Assembly: GCA_020026375.1 (NCBI GenBank)
Contig: JAHHQN010000013.1
Span: 1 to 60,723 of the forward strand
DNA: 60,723 nt
Direction of reading: 5' to 3'
From: Alistipes sp.
GTDB lineage: Bacteria > Bacteroidota > Bacteroidia > Bacteroidales > Rikenellaceae
Each line of letters opens with the position of its first letter. Positions within the stretch are counted from its first letter, which is position 1. A program made the position numbers and the translations under genes. Below are positions 23,144 to 31,604 of the stretch, piece after piece. Under the pieces are notes generated by a model, which worked only from the letters and a program-made list of their open reading frames with translations, made no database searches and was not told where the DNA came from.

Positions 23144-24289
23144 ATGCAGTTCAAGGATATTACAGGACAGGAAGATTTGAAACGACATCTGGTGCGCAGT
23201 GTCGACAACGGACGGGTGAGCCATGCCCAGCTCTTCTCGGGTATGGCCGGTGCCGGTGCGCTGGCACTGGCCGTGGCCTATGTCCAGTATCTGTTCTGCG
23301 AGAACCGTCATGACGGCGACTCGTGCGGCGTGTGTCCGTCGTGTCGTCAGATTGCCGCTCTGGCGCACCCCGACCTCCACTGGGTGTTCCCTGTCAACAA
23401 GCAGGGCAAGAAGTCGGGCGAGGTGATTACCAGCGACGAATTCCTGCCGCTCTTCCGCGAGGCCTTCCTGAACCACAGAGGCTACCTCTCGCCGCAGGAG
23501 TGGTACGAAAAACTCGACCTGGGAAAGACCCTCAAGGGAATCATCACCGCCAGAGAGGCCGACCAGATTGTCCGCAAGCTCTCGTTCAAGAGCTACGAAG
23601 CGGACTACAAGGCCATGATTGTGTGGCTGCCCGAGACCATGAACGAGGAGGCTGCCAACAAAATCCTCAAAATCCTCGAGGAGCCGTGGGACAAGACCCT
23701 GTTCCTGCTGGTGGCCGAGCAGCCCGACCTGCTCCTCAAAACCATATTGTCGCGTACGCAGGAGGTCACCGTACCCCGCATATCGCCCCGTGAACTGGAG
23801 GAGGAGGCCCGCCGTCGGGGGGTCGTCGACCCCGAGCAGGCCCGTCAGATGGCGCGCTTTGCCGGTGGCAGTCTCATCGAACTCCACCACCTCATCGAGG
23901 GCGGAAGCGACACCCGGCGGCATGAGAACTTCGAGCTTTTCTGCTCGCTCATGCGACTCAGCTACAACGACCGCCACCTCGAACTCATCGGCTGGGCGGA
24001 GGAGGCGGCGCAACTCTCGCGCGAACAGCAGCGCGGTTTTCTGCGCGATGCAGCACGACTTTTGAGAGAGAGTTTCATGCTGCATGCCCGTATTCCGCAA
24101 ATCAGCTATCTGTGGGGCGAGGAGCTGGGATTCTGCAAAAATTTCGCACCTTTCGTCGGAACACGCAACATCGAACCCCTCCTCTCGCAAATCGAGAGCG
24201 CCGGGGAGCAGATAGCGCAGAACGGTAATCCGACAATAGTATTCACCCATTTTGCTCTGGCCGTGAGCAAGATGATAAAACACCTTTAA
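23144..24289 (+). CDS. holB: DNA polymerase III delta' subunit
   Basis: 381 aa. Clamp-loader subunit of the replisome. The AAA+ N-domain starts with the usual FKDITGQEDLKRHLVRSVDNGRVSHAQLFSG. The P-loop is not functional (GMAGAGALAL), as expected for delta'. A four-Cys zinc element (CENRHDGDSCGVCPSC) and the NEEAANKILKILEEP sensor/arginine-finger segment are present. The start at 23144 follows the flippase stop by 40 nt, and the stop lies 2 nt before folK, so the genes are likely cotranscribed. Confidence 0.93.
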   Translation: MQFKDITGQEDLKRHLVRSVDNGRVSHAQLFSGMAGAGALALAVAYVQYLFCENRHDGDSCGVCPSCRQIAALAHPDLHWVFPVNKQGKKSGEVITSDEFLPLFREAFLNHRGYLSPQEWYEKLDLGKTLKGIITAREADQIVRKLSFKSYEADYKAMIVWLPETMNEEAANKILKILEEPWDKTLFLLVAEQPDLLLKTILSRTQEVTVPRISPRELEEEARRRGVVDPEQARQMARFAGGSLIELHHLIEGGSDTRRHENFELFCSLMRLSYNDRHLELIGWAEEAAQLSREQQRGFLRDAARLLRESFMLHARIPQISYLWGEELGFCKNFAPFVGTRNIEPLLSQIESAGEQIAQNGNPTIVFTHFALAVSKMIKHL

Positions 24290-24291
24290 CT

Positions 24292-24795
24292 ATGGCACGA
24301 GTAACACTTTTGGCAGGAGGCAACGTCGGCAACGTGAAGCAGACCTTGCAGGCAGCACAGCAACTCATCAACCGCAATATCGGTGCGGTGATGCGTTGTT
24401 CCCATCGCTACGAAAGCCCCGCATGGGGATTCGAATCGCAGCAGAACTTCTCGAACCAGGCACTGGAGGTCGACACCGACCTTACTCCCGACGAGGTGCT
24501 GGAGAGAATACACCTTATTGAAGCCGAACTCGGTCGCGACCGTGAGGCCGAACGGCTCGAAAAAGAGCAGTCGGGGCAGCGTTACGCCTCGCGCATCATC
24601 GACATCGACATCATCTTCTACGACGAGTTGGTGCGCAGCGACGAACGGCTCACCCTGCCGCATCCGCTGATGGTCGAGCGCGGATTCGTGCTTCAGCCGC
24701 TGGCCGAAATCATGCGCTCGAAGCGTCACCCCGTGAGCGGAAAGACCGTGGGCGAGATGCTCGACGAGTGGAAAGCCAAGGAAAATCAAATGTAA
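24292..24795 (+). CDS. folK: 2-amino-4-hydroxy-6-hydroxymethyldihydropteridine pyrophosphokinase
   Basis: 167 aa. Transfers pyrophosphate to the pterin in folate synthesis; cytoplasmic. Family pattern: LLAGGNVGNVKQTL at the N-terminus, YESPAWGFESQQNFSNQAL (pterin pocket), IEAELGRDRE, and the metal motif RYASRIIDIDIIFYD in place of the usual R.wgpRtiDlDil. HPLMVERGFVLQPLAEI closes the domain. It begins 2 nt after holB and ends 10 nt before the next gene. Confidence 0.95.
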   Translation: MARVTLLAGGNVGNVKQTLQAAQQLINRNIGAVMRCSHRYESPAWGFESQQNFSNQALEVDTDLTPDEVLERIHLIEAELGRDREAERLEKEQSGQRYASRIIDIDIIFYDELVRSDERLTLPHPLMVERGFVLQPLAEIMRSKRHPVSGKTVGEMLDEWKAKENQM

Positions 24796-24805
24796 AGAAC
24801 GATAA

Positions 24806-25813
24806 ATGTTGAGAACGCTTAAAATGTTATTTCTGGCAACGGGTGTGTTGATGGCCGGCTGCTCCAAGGACGTGACCCTGGAGACCCGCTACGTCATCAA
24901 ACCCCTGTTGCAGGCCAGCTCCGACGACCGTCGTCCGACGGTGGTGGAGGGCGCTTCGGCTTTTGCCTACAATGTCGACACCACCCTGTGGAAGGTGGCC
25001 TCGTATGAAGATGCCCTTCAGCGAATCATCACCCACAAGGAGACCGGCGAGAAACTCACCGACCCTGTGGCGGTGTCGGAACCCTACGTCGGCGGTGAGA
25101 CCGCTCCCGAGCAGCCCGCAGCGGCGGACGAGGGCGGTCAGACCCCGACACAGGGCTGGCTGCAGCTCCATATCGGCTCGCCGCTTCAGATGGTGGTGGT
25201 CGTCGAACCCCTCCACAAGACCTACGCCTACACCAACCAGAAACTGGTGGAGAACCTCCACACGCTCTACGCCTCGGTGGTCTTCCAGCCCTGGAAGGAG
25301 TCGGCCTCGTATCTGAGTGGCGGCTGGAGCTTCTACCGCGACGATTATGTACCCCACGACAAGACGGAGTGTGTGGTGCGTCCGTCGGCGCAGCTCGCCG
25401 AGGGCGGCGAGACACAGCCGGTCGAGAGCATGAAGATTTACGCCTATGCGGTCGACACCGTGGAGTGGGGGATTCCCACCTATGACGACGCCGCACGCGG
25501 AGTCATCGTGCGCAAGAAGAACGGCGACAAGCGTTCGAATCCCGACTTCAATGCCTATCCGCAGGGGCAGTCGGGCGAATACCGCATGGAGGTCAACCGT
25601 CCGCTGCTGATGGTGGTGGCCGTCGACCGCACCCACCGCATCTACGCCTACACGCGCCGCGAAATCGACTTCGGCGACCAGGCACCGCTCTTCACCCCCG
25701 TGTTCCCCGTGTGGCGCACCGAAGGCCGATACGCCTCCGAGGGCTGGAGTTTCACCAATGAGAAATATATGGAGGAGAAGAAGTCTGCTCCCAAAACCGA
25801 AAGAGAGCAATGA
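24806..25813 (+). CDS. Lipoprotein with two tandem copies of one domain, function unknown
   Basis: 335 aa. Lipobox MLRTLKMLFLATGVLMAGC (Cys19). Two internally similar halves: about 25-180 and about 188-325. Matching landmarks are AFAYNVDTTLWKVASYEDA with YAYAVDTVEWGIPTYDDA, LQMVVVVEPLHKTYAYTNQ with LLMVVAVDRTHRIYAYTRR, and SGGWSFYRDDY with SEGWSFTNEKY. I do not recognise the family. Its stop overlaps the start of the next lipoprotein (ATGA), so the two are translationally coupled and may work together in the envelope. Confidence 0.85.
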   Translation: MLRTLKMLFLATGVLMAGCSKDVTLETRYVIKPLLQASSDDRRPTVVEGASAFAYNVDTTLWKVASYEDALQRIITHKETGEKLTDPVAVSEPYVGGETAPEQPAAADEGGQTPTQGWLQLHIGSPLQMVVVVEPLHKTYAYTNQKLVENLHTLYASVVFQPWKESASYLSGGWSFYRDDYVPHDKTECVVRPSAQLAEGGETQPVESMKIYAYAVDTVEWGIPTYDDAARGVIVRKKNGDKRSNPDFNAYPQGQSGEYRMEVNRPLLMVVAVDRTHRIYAYTRREIDFGDQAPLFTPVFPVWRTEGRYASEGWSFTNEKYMEEKKSAPKTEREQ

Positions 25814-27846
25814 CCCTATCGAAAAGATGTATCGTGAACATGCTGCGCATGGGTGTGGCATTGTTCTTCGTTCCGGCACTCATGAGCCGTTGTGCCAGCA
25901 TGATGACACCGACGGGTGGTCCGCGCGACACGCTGCCCCCCGTGATTGTCAACATGTCGCCCGACAACATGTCGACCCGCCGTCCGCTCACCAAGCATGA
26001 GCCGATTTATATCGAATTCAACGAGTTTGTGCAAATCAAGGACCAGCAGAAGGAGTTTTTCGTGTCGCCGGCCACCAGGAAAAAACCGCTCGTGACCCTG
26101 CGCGGCAGGGGTATCGTCGTCCAGCTGCGCGACACGCTGGAACCCAACACCACCTACGCGCTCAACTTCGGAAGTTCGATTCGCGACAACAACGAGAACA
26201 ATCCGCTCAACTCCATGCGCTATGTCTTCTCCACAGGCGACGAAATCGACTCGATGATGATGACCGGCTACACGGCCGACGCCTACAAGGCCGACTCCGT
26301 GTCGAAGACCTTCATCTGGTTCTTCCCCGTCGACTCGGTGGAGCAGGTGGCCGAATACGACTCGACGCTCTTCAAGTACAAGCCGCGCGTCATTGCGCGT
26401 GCCGAGGGCAACGGCATCTTCATCGCCCAGAACCTCAAACCCATCGACTACAAGGTCTACGGTGTGGCCGATGTCAACGACAACCAGATGTATGAGGCCG
26501 GCACCGACAAGGTGGGATTCGTCGAAGGGGTCTACAACCCCTCGAAGATGCCCGACTTCGCCATCTGGTACGACTCCGTACGACAGTATGTCACCGCCGA
26601 GCCGCAGCTCTACATGCGCATGTTCACCGACAAGGCCTTCCGTCGCCAGAGTCTCTCGGAGAGCGACCGTCCGTCGCAGCACAGGGCCAACCTCTACTTC
26701 GCGGCGGCCGATCCACGCATCGTGAAGGTGCGCTTCGACAGCCTGCCCGACGAGAGCATCACCCTCGAACCGATGACCCGCGGACGCGACACCGTGGCCG
26801 TGTGGATCGATTACCCCTCGGAGCTGATTCCCGACTCGCTGCGCGGCGAAATCACCTACTTCAAGCACGACACGCTCAATGTCCTGCGCGAGGTGACCGA
26901 ACCCCTCAAGCTCAACTGGCATCTGGTGGAGAGCAAGGAGGAGAAACGCGAACGCGAGAAGGAGGAGAAGGAACGCCGCCGCGCGGAGGAGGCCGGCGAG
27001 GAGTACAAGGCCCCCAAGCGTCCGAGCAAGTTCCTCCACAAGATACCTTCGTCGGCGGAGGTCAATCCCGAACGCCATCTGGAGGCGTCGTTCGAGTATC
27101 CGCTGGCACGCATCGACTCGGCACGGCTGCTGATGACCTTCACCGACGAGAAGGAGAATGTTGAGGACCTGCCCGTGCATTTCGTGCGCGACACGGCCAA
27201 CCTGCGCAAGTGGCGCATCATTTCCGACTGGAGCCGTCAGGGCAAGTACACCCTCACCATACCCGAGGGTGCCATCACCGACATCACGGGACTGAGCAAC
27301 GACTCGCTCACCTGCAACTACACGGCCCTCGACCCCGACAAGTGCGCCGTGGTGAAAATCAGGGTGTCGGCCCCCGAAAACGAACGCTACATCATTCAGC
27401 TGCTCGACGGCAACAACGCCCTCAAGGAGGAGAAACGCGACATTGTGGCCGGTGAGGTGAAGTTCAACTATGTGCCGGCCGGCGACATCAAGTTCCGCAT
27501 CATCGAGGACCGCAACGGCAACGGCGAGTGGGATTCGGGCGATGTGGTCCACCGCCGCCAGCCCGAACGCGCGGAGTTCTACGCCAACCGCGACGGCGAC
27601 GAGGTGTTTGTCTCGAAGGCCAACTGGGAGATGGAACTCGACATGAACATGCGGCAGATATTCGCGCCGGTGACCATGAAGTCGCTCGCGCGCATGCTCG
27701 ACGAACGCGAGCTGCAGCGTCTGAAGAAGGAGGCCGAGCGCAAGGCCAAGGAGCGTCCGAAGAAGAACCGCGACTACGACGACGAGCAGAACCGCATCAA
27801 CAACAGCATGAACTCCACGGGCAACATGTTCAACAAATTCAGATAA
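25810..27846 (+). CDS. Ig-like (Big_5) domain lipoprotein
   Basis: 678 aa. N-terminal lipobox (ALMSRCAS, Cys28) after a hydrophobic stretch. The segment about 43-140 (PPVIVNMSPDNMSTRRPLTK through NTTYALNFGSSIRDNNENN) is a bacterial SbsA-type Ig-like domain (Big_5). A middle beta-rich region with a charged helix (EEKEREREKEEKERRRAEEA-like, about 375-405) follows, then a second Ig-like part (about 420-520) and a KK/E-rich tail. This large Ig-like lipoprotein is widespread in Bacteroidota, often beside replication or translation genes; its role is unknown. It starts inside the preceding stop codon. Confidence 0.85.
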   Translation: MTLSKRCIVNMLRMGVALFFVPALMSRCASMMTPTGGPRDTLPPVIVNMSPDNMSTRRPLTKHEPIYIEFNEFVQIKDQQKEFFVSPATRKKPLVTLRGRGIVVQLRDTLEPNTTYALNFGSSIRDNNENNPLNSMRYVFSTGDEIDSMMMTGYTADAYKADSVSKTFIWFFPVDSVEQVAEYDSTLFKYKPRVIARAEGNGIFIAQNLKPIDYKVYGVADVNDNQMYEAGTDKVGFVEGVYNPSKMPDFAIWYDSVRQYVTAEPQLYMRMFTDKAFRRQSLSESDRPSQHRANLYFAAADPRIVKVRFDSLPDESITLEPMTRGRDTVAVWIDYPSELIPDSLRGEITYFKHDTLNVLREVTEPLKLNWHLVESKEEKREREKEEKERRRAEEAGEEYKAPKRPSKFLHKIPSSAEVNPERHLEASFEYPLARIDSARLLMTFTDEKENVEDLPVHFVRDTANLRKWRIISDWSRQGKYTLTIPEGAITDITGLSNDSLTCNYTALDPDKCAVVKIRVSAPENERYIIQLLDGNNALKEEKRDIVAGEVKFNYVPAGDIKFRIIEDRNGNGEWDSGDVVHRRQPERAEFYANRDGDEVFVSKANWEMELDMNMRQIFAPVTMKSLARMLDERELQRLKKEAERKAKERPKKNRDYDDEQNRINNSMNSTGNMFNKFR

Positions 27847-27849
27847 CGA

Positions 27850-28662
27850 ATGAAGAAAAGACTCGAAATAAAGATTTTGACGCTCCTCGTGGCGGCGGTG
27901 TGCCTCACGGGAGCGGCCCGTGCGCAGCACACACTGGGATTCACCGTGGGCTACGGCATGTCGAACGGACGTTTCGAACCCAAGCTCGAGACCAAGGCGC
28001 TGTGGGGTTCCTACAACGCCGGACTCACCTGGCGTTACTACGGCAAGCAGCGTTGTGTGGGCGGATTCGGTATCGACCTCGAATTTATCCAGCAGGGTTT
28101 CTCTTACGCCGTGAACCACTGGGTCGAGGACGAGAAGGACTACCGCTACTACACGCGCCACATCAACACCCTCATGCTGCCCATCGTGTGGCAACCCCAT
28201 TTCTACCTCTTCAACCACCATCTGAGGGTCTATCTCGAGGCGGCCGCCACCTTCTCCTACTCCTTCTCGTCGACCTTCGAGAACGAGTTTGCCCACGACA
28301 AGGGAGAGGCCGGCTGGCAGGGCGACTACCCCTACAAGCTGCCGCGCGACAACCGTTGGGGCTACGGTCTGGCCGGAGGTGCCGGACTCTCGCTGCTGGT
28401 CAAGCGGTTCGAAATCAATGTGCGCGCACGCTACTACTTCGGTCTGGGCGACGTGGTGCGCAACCGCAACAAGTACGCCGACAACCACGACGACGGACCC
28501 GAAAACCCCTTTGCACAGACCCCCACACGTTCGCCGCTCGACAACATCTCCATCAGCGTGGGTCTGAGCTACCGCTTCAACAAGGAGGGTTTCGACGCGT
28601 GGAAAAAACGCGGACCCAAGAACAAAATCAACAAGGATTTTAATTACAACAAGAAACAATAA
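27850..28662 (+). CDS. Outer-membrane beta-barrel protein (PorT-like)
   Basis: 270 aa. Signal peptide ending GAARA-Q. The remainder is alternating amphipathic strands with long polar loops (VGYGMSNGRFEPK, GIDLEFIQQGFSYAV, FEINVRARYYFGLGDVVRN, ISISVGLSYRFN), matching the small PorT-like barrel families (outer membrane protein beta-barrel domain). It lies 3 nt after the Ig-like lipoprotein, suggesting an envelope module of lipoproteins plus barrel. The C-terminal about 20 residues are Lys/Asn-rich and probably periplasmic. Confidence 0.85.
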   Translation: MKKRLEIKILTLLVAAVCLTGAARAQHTLGFTVGYGMSNGRFEPKLETKALWGSYNAGLTWRYYGKQRCVGGFGIDLEFIQQGFSYAVNHWVEDEKDYRYYTRHINTLMLPIVWQPHFYLFNHHLRVYLEAAATFSYSFSSTFENEFAHDKGEAGWQGDYPYKLPRDNRWGYGLAGGAGLSLLVKRFEINVRARYYFGLGDVVRNRNKYADNHDDGPENPFAQTPTRSPLDNISISVGLSYRFNKEGFDAWKKRGPKNKINKDFNYNKKQ

Positions 28663-28673
28663 ATTTGTCAACC

Positions 28674-29012
28674 ATGGAAAATACACGTCAGCAGAAAATC
28701 GCAAAGCAGATACAGAAGGACATCGCCGACATCTTTCAGAAAGAGGCGGCCGCAACCGTCAAAGGGTCGCTGGTGACCGTCACCGAGGTGAGAGTGTCGC
28801 CCGACTTCAACTATGCCAAGGTCTATGTGAGCATCTTCCCCTTCGACCACAGCGAGCAGGTGATGAAGGCCATCGAGAAGGACAACTGGCTCATTCGCAA
28901 GGCTCTCGGCTCGAAGGTGCGCTTCCAGTTGAAGAATGTCCCCGAGCTGCAGTTCTTCCTCGACGACTCGCTGGAGTACATCGAGCATATCGACGAGGCG
29001 CTCAAACGATAG
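28674..29012 (+). CDS. rbfA: Ribosome-binding factor A
   Basis: 112 aa from the ATG at 28674 (MENTRQQK). A TTG nine bases upstream is in frame but needs an alternative start right after the previous stop. RbfA is a KH-fold protein that matures the 16S rRNA 5' region in the 30S subunit. Typical features: RQQKIAKQIQKDIADIF, VTVTEVRVSPDFNYAKVYVS, and the closing helix with LQFFLDDSLEYIEHIDEAL. Confidence 0.95.
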   Translation: MENTRQQKIAKQIQKDIADIFQKEAAATVKGSLVTVTEVRVSPDFNYAKVYVSIFPFDHSEQVMKAIEKDNWLIRKALGSKVRFQLKNVPELQFFLDDSLEYIEHIDEALKR

Positions 29013-29132
29013 TTAACCCCGGCGGACTGCGGCCACACCTCCTCCGCCGCCGTCGCCCCCTCCCGCGGGAGCGGAGCGGCGGCGGGCGGACGCCCGTGGT
29101 GTGCCGCTCCGCCAAGCACTCCTCTCTTCGAC

Positions 29133-30332
29133 ATGCTGCACCATTTCTTCGCGCGCCGCTACCTCTTCTCGCCCAAATCCCGTTCGGTGGTCAACCTCAT
29201 TTCGGGATTGAGCGTCGTGGCCGTGGCCATGCCCGTGGCGGCCATGATTATCCTGTTGGCCGTGTTCAACGGCTTCGAGTCGCTGGTCAGGGCCAACTTC
29301 TCGACCTTCGATGCCGACCTCACGGTGGCGCCGCGCCGCGGACAGACCTTCGTCTGCGCGGAGGCCGACACCGCCGCCCTGCGCCGGGTCGACGGGGTGG
29401 AGGACTTCAGCTTCCTGCTGGAGCAGAGCGCGCTGCTGGAGTGCAACTCGCGGCAGGCCACCGCTCTGGTGCGCGGCGGTGACGACCACTACGCACGGGT
29501 CTTCGACTGGGACAGCGCGGTGAGCGTGGGCTATTCCGACCTGCGGGTGGGCGATATCCACCGTCTGGTCATCGGGCAGGCAATGGGCTACATGCTCGGT
29601 GTGCGCTCGCTGGCCGACAGCCGTGTGCGGCTCTATGCCGTGCGGCGCGCACCCTTCTCGTCGTTGCTGCCCATGGAGAACTTCACACGTCGCGAGATGG
29701 AGGTGGGCGGCATCTTCACCGTCGACCTGGAGAGCGAGCGCAACTATGTGCTGACCTCGCTCGAGGCGGCACAGGAGCTGTTCTCCCACCCGGGCAGGGC
29801 CTCGTCGCTGGCCGTGCGCACCTCGAAGAATCCGTCGGCCGTGCGCAGGGAGGTGCAGCAGGCGCTGGGTGACGGATTCACGGTACTCACACGCGAGGAG
29901 CTGAGGGCCTCGACCTACCGCATCATGCGCTACGAGAAGTGGGGCATCTTCTTCATCTTGTTGCTGGTGCTGGTGGTGGCCTCGTTCTCGGTGGTGGGGG
30001 CGCTGGTCATGCTCATCGTCGAGAAAAAGGACGATGTGGCCACGCTGCGCGCACTGGGTGCCGACCGCGGATTCGTGTGTCGGGTGTTCCGCAGCGAGGG
30101 GTGGCTCATCTGCGCCTGCGGCGGTGTGGCGGGACTGGTGCTGGGCATCGCCCTCACCCTTGTCCAGCAGCACTTCGGCATCATAGAGATTCCGGCCGAC
30201 ACGTTCCTCACGAAGAGCTATCCCGTGGAGTTGCGCGGTGGCGACATCGCGGTGGTGGCGGCGGCCTTTGCCGCTGTGGCGGCGCTGTTGTCGCATCTGA
30301 CCGTGCGCAGTATGATTAAAAAGAATATCTGA
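29133..30332 (+). CDS. LolC/LolE-type ABC permease
   Basis: 399 aa. One N-terminal helix (about 20-45), a large periplasmic MacB_PCD-like domain (about 46-265) and three C-terminal helices (about 268-395) with the FtsX motif VALVMLIVEKKDDVATLRALG (GALVMLIVEKKDDVATL here). This is the lipoprotein-releasing LolC/E family; the matching LolD ATPase is elsewhere. It follows rbfA after a GC-rich spacer with a strong stem (29046-29090), an order common in Bacteroidota. It probably detaches lipoproteins, of which this window encodes several, from the inner membrane. Confidence 0.9.
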   Translation: MLHHFFARRYLFSPKSRSVVNLISGLSVVAVAMPVAAMIILLAVFNGFESLVRANFSTFDADLTVAPRRGQTFVCAEADTAALRRVDGVEDFSFLLEQSALLECNSRQATALVRGGDDHYARVFDWDSAVSVGYSDLRVGDIHRLVIGQAMGYMLGVRSLADSRVRLYAVRRAPFSSLLPMENFTRREMEVGGIFTVDLESERNYVLTSLEAAQELFSHPGRASSLAVRTSKNPSAVRREVQQALGDGFTVLTREELRASTYRIMRYEKWGIFFILLLVLVVASFSVVGALVMLIVEKKDDVATLRALGADRGFVCRVFRSEGWLICACGGVAGLVLGIALTLVQQHFGIIEIPADTFLTKSYPVELRGGDIAVVAAAFAAVAALLSHLTVRSMIKKNI

Positions 30333-30338
30333 GACTAT

Positions 30339-31175
30339 ATGAAACGTATGTTTACCGCGGCTATTGCTGCCCTTGTCGCCCTGCTCTGGGTGGGGTGTTC
30401 GCGCCAGAACATCATTCCCGACAGTGTGCTGGCACAAATCTTCCACGACGCCTTCCTCACCAATGCCTACCTCGACGAGCACCGCTCGATTCGGGTCGAC
30501 TCGCTGCGCATCTATGAGCCGGTGTTCGAGAAGTACGGCTACACCACCGAAGATGTGATGAACACCATCGGCAACTTCTCGCGCCGCAAGAGTGCGCGTC
30601 TGGGCGATGTGGTGGAGCGTGCCATCGTCCTGCTCGAACAGGAGGGCGAGGTCTTCAACCGCGAGGTGGCGGTGCTCGACACCATCAACAATGTGGCACG
30701 CCGCACCTTCACCCACACCGTGCTGAGCGACTCGCTCATTCGCTTCCGCCGCTGGCGCGACACCACGCTCACCAACTTCACCCTGCCGGTGCGTCCCGGC
30801 CGCTACACCGTGGCCTACGACTATCAGGTGGGCGAGGACGACGCCAACGAGTACCGCCTGCGCTACGAGATGTGGCTCGAGCGCGGCGAGTCGACCTTCA
30901 AGTCGAATCTGGTCTACAACACGCTCAACCGCTATTCGGGTTCGGGCGTGAAGCGCGAGTTCAGGGTCGACAGCACCTTCAGCCGTCTGCAGCTGCGTCT
31001 GGTGACGGTCAGGGAGAAGCCGAAGCAGCCCTCGGTGACGATTCGCAATCTGGTGGTGAAGTACATTCCCGACACCGAGGCCGCCGTCGACAGCCTCTAC
31101 CGCCGTCAGCTCGATATCCGCATCTTCTCCGACAGTTTCATCTCGGCGGCCTGCGCCGCCCGAAACGGGGAGTAG
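30339..31175 (+). CDS. DUF4296 lipoprotein
   Basis: 278 aa. Lipobox LVALLWVGC (Cys20). The first about 110 mature residues match DUF4296 (IIPDSVLAQIFHDAFLTNAYL, VFEKYGYTTEDVMNTIGNFSRRKSARLGDVVERA, shown in part): a small helical domain fixed in Bacteroidota lipoproteins. The C-terminal half (about 120-278) is beta-rich and unrecognised, making this protein longer than simple DUF4296 members. Function unknown. It starts 6 nt after the LolC/E-like gene and is followed 2 nt later by a short gene. Confidence 0.85.
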   Translation: MKRMFTAAIAALVALLWVGCSRQNIIPDSVLAQIFHDAFLTNAYLDEHRSIRVDSLRIYEPVFEKYGYTTEDVMNTIGNFSRRKSARLGDVVERAIVLLEQEGEVFNREVAVLDTINNVARRTFTHTVLSDSLIRFRRWRDTTLTNFTLPVRPGRYTVAYDYQVGEDDANEYRLRYEMWLERGESTFKSNLVYNTLNRYSGSGVKREFRVDSTFSRLQLRLVTVREKPKQPSVTIRNLVVKYIPDTEAAVDSLYRRQLDIRIFSDSFISAACAARNGE

Positions 31176-31177
31176 CG

Positions 31178-31522
31178 ATGGGGGTGCGACGGATAGCCTC
31201 CAACTACATCTGGAGCCGCGAGAGGGGTTTTGAGGCGCACCCCGTGGCGGTGGTCGGCGACGGGGGCGACATCACCTCGTTCAAGTTGCTGGCCGACCCT
31301 GACCGCGAGCCGATGACCGAATTTTTTTCGGGAGTGCTGGTCGGCGGTTTCCCGTCGGCATGGCGCGAGACCTTCGCCGAGATGATGGCCTCGCCGTGCC
31401 GCACGCTCGACACCCTGCTGCGCGAAAGAGTCGGCGACGGAGGGTGTGTGGTGGTGATTTCGGGACTCGACTACGCGACGATGAGCCTCACGCAGCGCTC
31501 GCAGTTGCTCAAAATCCGATAG
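31178..31522 (+). CDS. Small protein resembling the N-terminal strand domain of amidohydrolases
   Basis: 114 aa from the ATG at 31178, 2 nt after the DUF4296 gene. The N-terminal half (IASNYIWSRERG, HPVAVVGDGGDITSFK, FFSGVLVGGFPSAW) follows the pattern of the small beta-sandwich at the start of cytosine-deaminase/aminofutalosine-deaminase-like amidohydrolases, where FxxGvLvPGfvNaHcHlE marks the first metal ligands. Here the sequence reads GFPSAW, with no HxH, and the barrel is absent. The C-terminal about 45 residues look helical. Either a reduced relic or a stand-alone fold; low certainty on homology, good certainty that it is translated. Confidence 0.65.
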   Translation: MGVRRIASNYIWSRERGFEAHPVAVVGDGGDITSFKLLADPDREPMTEFFSGVLVGGFPSAWRETFAEMMASPCRTLDTLLRERVGDGGCVVVISGLDYATMSLTQRSQLLKIR

Positions 31523-31540
31523 CTGCCCGGACCATGAAAC

Positions 31541-31581
31541 AAGAAGTACCGTTCTCCCCATCGGGGAGAACGGTACTTCTT
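31541..31581. terminator. Bidirectional terminator between convergent genes
   Basis: A perfect 19-bp stem (AAGAAGTACCGTTCTCCCC and its complement) with a 3-nt loop sits between the plus-strand small gene (stop at 31522) and the minus-strand BtuH-like gene (stop at 31605). The plus side continues TTTTGTTT. Confidence 0.85.
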
Positions 31582-31604
31582 TTGTTTACGGGTGGGGGAG
31601 TCCC

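Noticed and set aside
28665..28673. TTG start for rbfA nine bases upstream
   Set aside because: The ATG at 28674 gives the normal RbfA N-terminus; the TTG immediately follows the previous stop.
25816..28755. 979-codon open frame on the minus strand
   Set aside because: It is antisense to two lipoproteins, a barrel gene and rbfA. It arises because the GC-rich coding strand avoids codons that give stops on the other strand; its translation is Val/His/Leu-rich with no motifs.
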